Of a stretch of 64,000 nucleotides of DNA, positions 34,606 through 43,888 are shown piece by piece. The notes below the pieces were generated by a model that was not told where the DNA came from, did not search any database, and saw nothing but the letters and a program-made list of their open reading frames with translations. The position numbers and the translations under genes are program-made. The stretch covers positions 188,905,122 through 188,969,121 of the forward strand of contig CP136069.1 in assembly GCA_032622095.1 (NCBI GenBank), written 5' to 3'. This stretch comes from Siphonodentalium dalli. Lineage: Eukaryota > Mollusca > Scaphopoda > Gadilida > Siphonodentaliidae. The first letter of the stretch is position 1. Every line of letters starts with the position of its first letter.

Positions 34606-35060
34606 ACTACGATAAGATAAGATAAGATTTAATGCAAAATACACCCAATGGGCAGTTGCACATATAATAAATACAACATATATCAACATAAGGAATAATT
34701 TAACATGAGTAATTACATACGATATGCATATAAGTTCTCGTGAATTTACTGTCATAAAATCTCAAGTATACTTGCTTTTATTAGATATATGTATATTGTC
34801 TCGAATGGTGAAGAAAGACCGGATCATGTCGCATGTTAACGGTTGCAATTTGTTTATTCTGCATAATAAATCTGAACTTCCCATAATTTGTCATTTCTAA
34901 GAAATGAGGGCACGATGCAATTATGTCCTTTACATAAGCTTCACGAATACTTTCGTATGACTGACATTCTAAGATGAAATGATATTCTGACTCAATTTGT
35001 TTTGAATTACACGCAGAACACAATCTCTCTATTTGTGGCTTTTGTCAATACTTGTACAGT
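34606..35060 (-). pseudogene. LINE 3' end with zinc-knuckle C-terminus
   Basis: The minus-strand frame ending at 34781 reads LCSACNSKQIESEYHFILEC, then QSYESIREAY. This is the same C-x2-C...H-x4-C pattern and ECxxYxxxR-type tail as the broken piece at 17820. Such knuckles sit at the C-terminus of many non-LTR retrotransposon polyproteins. About 75 residues after the first Cys the frame stops. The 3' untranslated part continues to a (TTATC)n tail at 34611-34627, consistent with an element that ends in a microsatellite and not in poly-A. The reverse transcriptase and endonuclease are missing (5' truncation). Confidence 0.65.
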
Positions 35061-35541
35061 TACCACACAAAGACGCCCATCTAAATTGGACACCCAGGTA
35101 CATTGTACCATGCGTGTTTCCCGTGCTTGTATTCATCTCATGTTGCAATCGAATGTTATACAGTGATGCACACGTTGGTGTATGTTCTGTCTATATTATA
35201 AACTAGCAGGGTTACCCGGCGTTACCCAGGTTAAAATGATCTGAATCCATCTGCTGTTAACATTCGATGGGGATAGAGAATACTCTTGTTCAAAGTGTTA
35301 CACGCATTCTCAAAATTGTATATCCAAATGGCATCACAAAACGTCATTATTGTACATAGATTATAAGTAGTGGTCCACCTTGATTGTCATTTTGTTTATT
35401 CCGACTAATTCGCCCCATGAATAAAGAAGAATTTATGTACATGTATCTACAACTGAGCGTACTTCAGACCTTATCTTTTTTTAAATCGTACAGTCGACGT
35501 GGTTGGAATTGATGTTTTTTGTGATTGGTTTTAAATATTTT
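35061..35541. other. No gene seen
   Basis: Nothing recognised. TAGCAGGGTTACCCGGCGTT at 35213-35232 resembles strings common at ends of dispersed invertebrate repeats, but I could not classify it. Confidence 0.4.
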
Positions 35542-35884
35542 TTAACCCTTTACCCAACAGAAGGGCCCTGTGCCAATGCATTCTCTTATATATGCGAGTC
35601 GACCATAGGTCGCCTCGCATATATAAGAGAATGCATTGGCTTAACACATTAAATTTTTTTAGGCCAATGCATTCTCTTATATATGCGAGGCGACCTATGG
35701 TCGACTCGCATATATAAGAGAATGCATTGGCACAGGGCATAACTGTAACTATCACAATGTGGTCAAGGAGCCGGTTCCAATGATATCCATATTTGTATGG
35801 TTTTATTGAGACAGACCGAAGATATTTTAGGCTGTTGAAGCTTTATTTGGCCGGTTTTGGCCGTTTTGTTGGGTAAAGGGTTAA
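35542..35884 (+). mobile_element. Family A piggyBac-like MITE, copy 6 (short spacer)
   Basis: TTAA on both sides, with intact termini and hairpins (about 35573-35639 and 35663-35729). The spacer between the hairpins is only about 23 bp, because the CTTACATTCTTTAACAA part is deleted, which brings the two hairpins close together. Confidence 0.9.
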
Positions 35885-36620
35885 TGGGATCAAAACATGA
35901 ACGTTAGTTCAAAATACAATAATTAGGTTTTACATATATATGTATAAATCAATCTAGTGGGTTATACTAATATTTTGAGGACACCTGGTTATCATATATC
36001 CATGACGATACAGATGTTTTAAAGAAATGTTCAGGTGCGCCTCTGTTCATGGTACTATACCGGCTAATTATTCTCAGCTTAAAATAAATGTTGCCATATA
36101 TGAGCTACATGTGGCCGACACTGAGCGATATTTTACATTGTTCTAAAAAATGAAAGAAATCCTCTGTATCAGACAGATGTACCCTTGTCAGATACCAGTA
36201 TTGGAGAGTCGTGAAAGTCATGTGCTACTGACTGTGTTTTCTTTTATCCCAGAAGAAACTAATTTTGACTGCACACTGTGGCCACTATTTTTGAACAGTC
36301 CTAAATATTTCAATCTCTCTTGACAGTATCTTTTTTGGGCAATATCTTGAACAGGAAAGACTCAATTTTATTATAATACATGATACATTCTAACATGCCA
36401 TCCTCTGGCAGTTCAAGGAAATTCATTTTGCAATAATATATGTATCTCTTAAAAAGAATGACAAATAAACTTTCAATGCTTTCTTCTATGTATCTGTCTT
36501 TGCTGTCTCACTATATGGATGCTCCAAGTGACCTAATTCGATCACCATTTGTCAAGGTTGTGAAATTTGAACGCCAAAAATTGCTTAAAACGAATTATGG
36601 AGATCACTATATATATTTAA
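35885..36620. other. No gene seen
   Basis: Nothing recognised. Confidence 0.45.
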
Positions 36621-37760
36621 CTTTGGTGGATATCGGCGACTAGAACATTCTTATCAATGCTATTACTCCTCCACTCTCCATCCCTGACCTAAATGCACCA
36701 AATGTGCCGTCTTTTAACCCACGTCATTTGATTCTTCGTATCATTGGAGAAGAACGTGTATGAATTTGGTGGTAATTAGTCCTAAACATATTTGTATCAG
36801 CTTTGGTGCCCCTCCCTTCTGTGCATCCCTGAATCGAATGGCGCCATATAATAGAGATGATTATGTATAAGTTTCAGCGACAAATATGTTTCATCATTTT
36901 TGCCTCCCCTCTCCCTTTCTGCCCCTGACAACAACAGCGTCACTTTAGAAAATTTTAACCCACACCATTATCTTCCTCGTAAAAAGTTACCCCTGTCAGA
37001 CCCATTTGGTGCCATCTAGATGATCCCCCGTGAAGTTCTATAGAACAGACATACATTCTCAAATGTAGGCACAAATTTGGCGTCATTAAATCACACGATT
37101 AGATTCCATGTATCGTGGGGAAGAATGTGTATCAATTTGGTAGAAATAGGTGCTAAAATATTTTATCAGTTTTGTTGCCCCTCTCCCCTTCCGTACACCC
37201 CTAACAAACGGCGCCACTTTTGACAGCTTTAAGCTACACCATTCGACTCCTGATATAATGGAGATGATTATGTATAAGTTTGGTGGTAATCGGCAACTAA
37301 TCAAATTCTTATGAAATTTAGTGCCCCCCACCCCGCATATCTCACCCAAACGGCACCATTTTGGCGTAATTAAATCACACGATTAGATTCCTTGTATCGT
37401 GGGGAAGAATGTATATCAATATTTATGGAAATCAGTGCTCAAAATATTTTATAAGTTTTTTTGCGCCCCTTTCCCCTTCCATGCTCCCCTGGCTCGAACG
37501 GCGCTACTTTTGACATGTTTAAACCACACCATTAGATTCGTCATGTCATGGAGATAATTGTGTATAAGTTTGGCGGATATCGGCGATAAAATGTTTTTCC
37601 GCCCTCCCCATCTCTGCCCTTGACAACAACAGCGTCACTTTAGAAAATTCTAACCCAACCATTATCTTTCTCGGAAAAAGTTACCCCTATTAGACCCTTT
37701 GGTGCCGTCTACATGGTCCCCTGTTAATTTCCATAGAACACAGACAGACAGACATTCGCA
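36621..37760 (+). repeat. Degenerate direct repeats with CCCCTYYCCCTTC and GGTGGTAATCGGC
   Basis: The motifs TATAAGTTTGGTGGTAATCGGC, CCCCTCTCCCCTTCC, AACGGCGCCACTTTTGAC and CACACCATTMGATTC recur at about 36640, 36780, 37150, 37280, 37450 and 37560. A block beginning ACAACAGCGTCACTTTAG occurs at 36931 and again at 37626. The units are diverged and spacing varies. Confidence 0.7.
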
Positions 37761-38111
37761 AATATAGATAAAGATAAATTGGCCCTGAGCTAGTGAAACG
37801 AGATTTGCGACACAAATCACACCTTGAATCTTTCTCATGATACTTCTGTATTCGAGAAAGTCAAAGCCATTTCTGACAATGATGAACATAATTGTTTTGT
37901 CCTTAATATACCGTTCTGTCGCAGACAAATTCATGCAGCATTCTGAAGTTCTGAACCATGAATGACATAATACTTTGAATAGCCTCTACATACACGAGCA
38001 AATGCATACAATTCGATATACTCTATATCTATTGATTCGCCATTTTGATTATCTTTACGTATGCACGATAGTGGACACATTTCGCATAATAAACTATTGT
38101 TGATATCTAAG
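37761..38111. other. No gene seen
   Basis: Nothing recognised. Confidence 0.45.
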
Positions 38112-38497
38112 GCCAACCAAAAATAACACCTGTGCTTAGGGTTACTTGGTCCAAAATAATTAGGGTAGGTAGGCACTAGGCAGGTAGGGTTTTTTTAAAT
38201 TCTGAATTCCATTGGGTCATTGACAATTCAATCTAGAAAGCTTCACAGTGCAGATTAGAAAGGTTCAATACTAAATATTGTTAATCTTGAATTAGTCAGA
38301 GCACCAGACTAAAAAAACTTCTAAATCTTTTTTATAGGAGACTAAGGAGAGGTTTGAAAATAGGTAAGATACCTTTCGATGCCCTTTCCACTGAACAAAA
38401 AAAAATACCTGTGTATACAGTCCAATGAAAAGGTTGGGTAGGCACCTTTATCTACAGTAGGTAGGAAAACCCTAAACACAGGTATTTTTGTTTGCCA
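38112..38497. mobile_element. Element L: inverted-repeat MITE
   Basis: GCCAACCAAAAATAACACCTG followed by TGCTTAGGGTT at the left is mirrored by AACCCTAAACACAGGTATTT and TTGTTTGGC at the right. The sub-terminal GTAGGTAGGCACTAGG and GTAGGCACC tracts are also shared. It is 385 bp and non-coding. Confidence 0.7.
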
Positions 38498-40376
38498 AAT
38501 ACATGTGTAGCTAATAGTAGTGGTAAATGTTTCAAACGGTCCAGAAACCTATTCGCAGAATTAACGACTACGAGTCCGTTTGTGAGAAAATAGTGCCGTT
38601 CACAATTATTGACAATCACAGTAAGGTGCTAAGGATCTGTTTGTTGTGATTATTTTGTGCTCAATTATGTCATGTCATAGTCAGTGGTTGTCTGGGTGAT
38701 TTCACACAAAGCTCTCGTGCTCATGCTTGGCTTCTCAAACCCGTAATCGTAACTATGGATATGGAAAAACGACAACTGATAGAGAAGAACGCAAACCTAG
38801 TGACGTAGTACAATATCCGCAATTCTTATTAATAGTAGGTCATCGTGAGAAAGGATTCTACGGTCACGTTTCACTGAGAATTTGCCTTCCAGACAATGAA
38901 AACCTTATTGGCGCTAATGCCGTATATATAGTCTGACAGTGGACGTCATGTTGAAGGCCGACGATGCTATTATGCCATTCTCTCGCCTGCCCTGCAGCCC
39001 CTTGAGAAATGGATCTGATATATAGACTATACGTGTATAATACCGTCTGGTAACAAAGCCACGGTGTTACCGAGAATTGGTTCGTGTGATTTAAATACCG
39101 GCCGCCACAAAGGGTATTAAGGTGTATGAAAGCCGAGAGACGATGACTCATCGTATCCAATCACTAGACTGAGTGACAATGATCATTACTCCACATGGCC
39201 ACTTCTATCGATCGCGATGAGCCGGTCTACTCCGATCACGCTCCGATATGCAATCGAGCCCACCTGCAGACAATTCTTATATGACCGATGGCTGTCTTTT
39301 AAAGATTTCAGACTTGTTATGGTATTTGACGTCCAGTGTGGTTCCTACGGATTGATGGGTGTGTCATGGGGAGGGGTAGGCGGATCAGACGTGCTTGTGG
39401 CGCATGTTGCTGCAATATCTAAATTAACTATTCTAAGAGATCAACGTAAAAGAACAAATATATTAAGTTCCACCATATTGTGCAATCGGGAAATTAATCC
39501 ATACTATTGTATTCCCATGTGTAAATTAATCCATACTATTGTATTCCCATGTGTAAATAGTGTTGTACATTTGTGTTTTTGCACGCATAACACGATGGAT
39601 CTAATATCGTGATCCCATTCGGTCATATAATGGCTACAAGGATGTGTGTGTTAATCTTAAGCCTGTGGTGAATTTTTGGACAGCACTATTATCCAAATGT
39701 TTATATAGCCACCATGCTAAGTATAAATGGGAGTTAGTGAAATATGACGCTCTTATTTCGAGTTGAAACCAATTCTTGGAAAAACTTTGATAATATTGAG
39801 AGGAGGGCAAGCAAGAAATGCCCACGAATGATAGATGATCTAAGTTTAAGTTAATACCCATATTAGGTCCAGCAACCAAGCCATTCATGTATAGGCATAC
39901 CATTTACACATATGTCCGTGCTTATAGAGCGCATCTCGGAAAAAAAATAACTGGCGTAATGCAACAATACAATGGTAATCATAATTTTGGCTGCATACTC
40001 AAGAGGATGTATATAAAGATCCCCAGTTTCAGAAGAAAGGAGTCATGTTACTTTATTATACCTCATATTAAAAGTCTATGTTAATTTCCCATAGGGTGTG
40101 ATTTTACAATTTGCAATGTTTCCCGCCCATGAAACATTGCCGGTCACCATTTTTTGCAATGTTTACCGCTCCGACCGAAAGAGTCCGAACATGTTCACGG
40201 AAGCACCCGAACGAAATTTTATGACGTATTTTGACCGTGACATTCAAACCGGAAACCCCGAATCGTCACGATTCAGACGAATTCCGCCGCATTCTTCAAA
40301 GTAAACATCATGGATGCCGGTTAAATTTTCAGAACTGCTGACATCGTTATTCGGTATAATACAAACAATGGTGACC
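38498..40376. other. No gene seen; one 32-bp duplication
   Basis: AAATTAATCCATACTATTGT is duplicated in tandem at 39491 and 39523 (32-bp unit). The open frame that spans it (39217-39612) has no recognisable domain. The sequences GCAATGTTTCCCG and AACATTGCCGG near 40115 are related to the foldback that follows. Confidence 0.45.
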
Positions 40377-40503
40377 TGGCTCGAGGGCAACATTGCGGAT
40401 AGTCTCCCCTTGGAACCAATGTCTCCCGAGGCTCCGCCTCGGGAGACATTGGTTCCTCGGGGAGACAATCCGCAATGTTGCCATCGAGCCAGGTCACCAT
40501 TTT
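40377..40503. repeat. Foldback (palindrome) 4
   Basis: AATGGTGACCTGGCTCGA at the left is mirrored by TCGAGCCAGGTCACCATT at the right. The arms run inward through ACCAATGTCTCCCGAGG to a core CTCCGCC. The arms are about 60 bp with few mismatches. It is GC-rich compared with its surroundings. Confidence 0.85.
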
Positions 40504-41157
40504 TATAATGTTATGAGCTTTTTGTAGGTTTGACCAGGAACCAGTCTACTCAACAACAGACATTGTGTAAGCGCCAACATACAGAAGATTCACTACAACA
40601 ATTGCACACGTCAGCAAAGATGGCAATGTTTTATTGATATTTGGATTCAACGTCTTTTTTCTGAACCCCGATTTCATGTATACATAATGGTTTTACACTA
40701 ACTGGCGTTTAATGGCGGTGACATTATATAGATGACGTGTGAATATGAGGTGATGGAGAGGGATGGGAGCACAAGTGATAAAACTTAAGAGTATTGCTGC
40801 TCTCCCTTAGTAGTAAACACATAGTTAGTATGGTTTTACCTTTAGAGATCAGACACATAGTTGGGGTGGCAATGTTCATTCACACCAACAATGTATTGGG
40901 ACCCATGGGGTGTTTCACTATCGACTGGTTATAGAATCTGAGCATCTCGGCAAATTAAAAATATACCACTCCAATGTATATACCTATAAACATGAATGGG
41001 TCAAACCATTCATGAGTGGAAAGGTTAATATTGAAATTCATTTAGTTCATGGAAGTTAATATGACTTTCTGACTGGTTTGTTTTATTTGACAAACATGGG
41101 ATCAGATGGTGGTGTTCCAAAAGTGTCAGGGAGACTATCTTTCTGTGACAATGTATA
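40504..41157. other. No gene seen
   Basis: Nothing recognised except ATACCACTCCAATGTATATA near 40963, which recalls family N. Confidence 0.45.
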
Positions 41158-41624
41158 TTAACCCTTTACCCAACAGAACGGCCCTGTGCCAATGCATTCT
41201 CTTATATATGCGAGTCGACCATAGGTCGTCTCGCATATATAAGAGAATGCATCGGCTTAACACATATTAAAAATGATAAAATTGTCAAATAATGTAGAAA
41301 AATATTATAAAAATTGTTAAAAAATGTAAGAAAAAATTATAAAATTGTTAAAGAATGTAAGAAAAAATGGTAAAAAGTGTTAAAAAAGAATTTGTTTAGG
41401 CCAATGCATTCTCTTATATATGCGAGGCGACCTATGGTCGACTCGCATATATAAGAGAATGCATTGGCACAGGGCATAACTGTAACTATCACAATGTGGT
41501 CAATGAGCCGGTTCCAATGATATCCATATTTGTATAGTTCTATTGAGACAGACCCAAGATAATTTAGGCTGTTGCAGCTTCATTTGGGCTATTTTTCTGG
41601 GAGTTTTGTTGGGTAAAGGGTTAA
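41158..41624 (+). mobile_element. Family A piggyBac-like MITE, copy 7 (expanded spacer)
   Basis: TTAA at both ends. The left hairpin (from about 41189) has changes in the loop side (GGTCGTCTCGC) and at its end (GCATCGG); the second (about 41400-41466) is intact. The spacer carries three diverged tandem units of ATAAAATTGTTAAAGAATGT plus AAGAAAAA, against one in most copies. The right TTAA is also the left TTAA of the next element. Confidence 0.9.
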
Positions 41625-41848
41625 CCCTTCCATGACTGGAGTTTCCTGAAATATCGAGAAATCCCTGTGCCAATGTATTCTCTTATATGTGCGAGTCTCC
41701 AATAGGGAGCCTCGTATATATACGAGATGCATTGGCCTATACTGTTTACTTTGACCTTGTAAGCCAATGTATTCTCTTATATATGCGAGGCACAGTACAC
41801 AGGGCCATTAATGTTGCATCAGCGCAGCTCCAGTCATGGAAGGGTTAA
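41621..41848 (+). mobile_element. Family B TTAA-type MITE, reference copy
   Basis: Left terminus CCCTTCCATGACTGGAG and right terminus CTCCAGTCATGGAAGGG are exact inverted repeats, each next to TTAA. The interior has one complete but decayed hairpin of the shared type (about 41674-41735) and half of a second (from about 41763). Between them is GACCTTGTAAGCC. Non-coding. It shares both flanking TTAA sites with its neighbours. Confidence 0.85.
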
Positions 41849-42112
41849 CCCTATCTATACTAAATACTAATTGACGAGTAGTTTCCTTAGGACATGTTCA
41901 GATAATAAAGTCAACAAATAGTTGTTTTGTTGAACTTATTTTGTGAACATTTCCAACTTATGAATATGAATCATTCGGCGCTTGTATTATCTGTTTTTCT
42001 ATCTGTTGTCTGCTCTTATTATCTGAACACCCATCGAAATGAAAAATATATAATTCCAATGTATACTGTTATATAGCTAAGTGGGAGAATCCATTAAGAT
42101 AAAAACGGTTAA
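41845..42112 (+). mobile_element. Family N TTAA-type element next to a splice donor
   Basis: Runs from the TTAA that ends family B to TTAA at 42109-42112. It starts CCCTATCTATACTAAATACT and ends CCATTAAGATAAAAACGG, imperfect inverted relatives. Inside, AGATAATAAAGTCAACAAA and TTGTTGAACTTATTTTGTGAAC form an inverted pair. Fragments of the family occur at 1335, 8471, 25025 and 63585. The right TTAA supplies the stop codon met by read-through of the neighbouring exon. Confidence 0.65.
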
Positions 42113-42123
42113 GAATAATTCTT

Positions 42124-42126
42124 ACC
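42124..42126 (-). promoter_or_regulatory. 5' splice donor of the syd-1-like exon
   Basis: On the minus strand the exon ends ...CGACCAG and the intron opens GTAAGAATT, a strong match to the metazoan donor consensus CAG|GTAAGT. The open frame continues only four residues beyond it (KNYS) to a stop. Confidence 0.8.
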
Positions 42127-43878
42127 TGGTCGATCCTTTGAGAGTTGGCGCTGCAATTTACACTGCTCATGTTTCAGTTCATTTGATAATGAGTTGAATT
42201 TCCTCAAGAGATGCTGCAATTCCAGGCTGCTACTGGTGGGGATACGTGGAATTGCATAAATAGTTCCCTCGTCGTCACTGATTCCGGCTGCATATGTCTC
42301 GTAATCCGACGCGAATCCACGCGTATCCACGCGTCGAGGGTGCGCGTAAACTATTTCCGAATCCGAGTTATAGCATTCAGGAGATTTGCTGCGTTGAACA
42401 CGCACATGTTTTGATTTATGTAGCATGTCCCGCAACCTGTCCTGCATCCTTCTGTCGTCATAGTGGCTGCGATACACAGGCGTCTGGAGAACATCTCTAG
42501 GCGAAGCGTACGCGTCTTTTGGCGTACCATACACATCTTTTGGTGTTGCATATGCATCGCGAGGTGTAACGTGAATATCCTTTGGTACCGCGTATACATC
42601 TTTGGGCGTTGAATATGCATCCTTAGCTGACGCGTACGTGTCACGTGGTACAGCGTACGCGTCCCTAGGTACTACATAAGCGTCTTTAGGTGTTGCGTAT
42701 GCATCCTTAGGTGTGACATACGCGTCCTTTGGAGTAGCATAAACAACAGCGTAAGGATCAGTTGTATATAAACTTCTATCGCCATGAATTTCAGCTTGTG
42801 TTATTGTCCGATGAGGTGATGTTGGTTGTTGTATGGGAACTTTACCCTTTTTATCGGCCATCATATATTTCAAATAGTCTCTATCGCCAGCGTAGTCAAA
42901 CACTCCCGCGGATGGAAGGCGTGATGTTGATGGGGTGGCGTGTGCATAGGTTTGGTCTGGAGTTTCTATGAATCGCCTACCTATATGATGTCCCTCCTTT
43001 CCAGAATCTACACTTCTTGGGAGGGACCCGTCACTGGATCCACCGCCCTCTCTGTGAGCCCCTCCCATTGCACCCACCTCGTCAGTCAAAAGCCTGGCCT
43101 CTGCCTTGTGTGGCGATATATAAACACTAGCATATCTTGACGACGCAGGTTTATCTAACCTCAACTCTTTCCTTGGAAAATAGTCAGAGGAATATGTGGA
43201 CAGAGAATGGGGAGCAGACGAGAACACATCGGGGTTTTTTTCTGTCATCTCCAAAGCGGTAGCTGATGTAGACCTACCTTTCTTAAGAACAACAACCGGA
43301 GGCTCCTCGCGCTCCGATAACGACAGAGAAGGACACGATGCATTCTTATTAGAATTTTTCCTAGTGCGAATTGTTAAAACTAATTTCTTAGGTATAGACA
43401 TTAATATCACTACATCATCAAGGGACATTCGCCCAACAGGAACTCCATTAATAGTAAGAATCTCATCACCAACTCGTAACAACCCATTACTCTCCGCCAC
43501 CGTTCCGATCTGAATCCGTGAAATGAACACACCATCATTCCTATCGAATCCGTTTCCTTCACGAATATAGAATCCTAAACTTTGCCCCGGTCGCTTGATT
43601 ATCTCGACCGTCTGGACCACACCGTCATCCATTATCTCCTTCTTTTTAATTCCCATCTCAGGAGCGCCATTCGTCTTGAGCTTTGTTTTGCCGCTATTAC
43701 TACTCACTCTCCTCCTCTGCGACTGCTCAGACGACGCCGTCTGCGAGGACGATCGCTCGTGCGATGCGCGCGCCGATCGTGTCGTCTGCGTCTCCGTCTT
43801 TCTGTCTTCAGGTGTTGTGTCTTTCTCCCGGCCAGGTTTTAGCTTCCCTGGTCTCTGAGCCATCGACTCCTCGTCCTC
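42126..43878 (-). CDS. syd-1: SYD-1/RhoGAP100F-like PDZ exon (partial gene)
   Basis: One large exon of about 585 codons. Numbering from the ATG at 43863: residues 1-75 are basic, Ser/Thr-rich and disordered. Residues about 84-167 form a PDZ domain with the binding loop SLGFYI (95-100), then GVFISRI, GLLRVGDEILTING and MSLDDVVILMSIPKKL. This block is characteristic of SYD-1/RhoGAP100F, a presynaptic assembly protein with PDZ, C2 and RhoGAP-like domains; PAR-6 PDZ is the nearest alternative. Residues 168-373 are disordered. Residues 374-457 are twelve heptads such as AYATPKD. Residues 545-575 (SSLELQHLLRKFNSLSNELK) look helical. Acceptor TTTCAG lies before 43878 and donor CAG|GTAAGA at 42126, phase 1. 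Five codons upstream of the ATG (EDEES) stay open to the acceptor, so the ATG may be internal. The C2 and RhoGAP exons were not found in the window. Confidence 0.8.
42493..42744 (-). repeat. Twelve-copy 21-bp coding repeat (YxxPKD heptads)
   Basis: Residues 374-457 of the exon: VYATPKD, AYVTPKD, AYATPKD, AYVVPRD, AYAVPRD, TYASAKD, AYSTPKD, VYAVPKD, IHVTPRD, AYATPKD, VYGTPKD, AYASPRD. Ten of twelve keep Tyr-x-x-Pro. The period is exactly 21 bp, so the frame is never disturbed. Synonymous differences between units indicate that the array is not very recent. Confidence 0.95.
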
Positions 43879-43888
43879 CTGAAAATAG
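43879..43888 (-). promoter_or_regulatory. 3' splice acceptor of the syd-1-like exon
   Basis: Minus strand reads CTATTTTCAG directly before GAGGACGAGGAGTCG and the ATG. The polypyrimidine tract is short but acceptable. Confidence 0.7.

Noticed and set aside
42126-43878. PAR-6 as the identity of the PDZ exon
   Set aside because: PAR-6 PDZ shares LGFYIR and FISR, but PAR-6 has a PB1 domain and a semi-CRIB just before the PDZ, which are absent here. KRPGQSLGFYIREG and MSLDDVVILMSIP fit SYD-1 better. This rests on recalled family features and should be confirmed by search.
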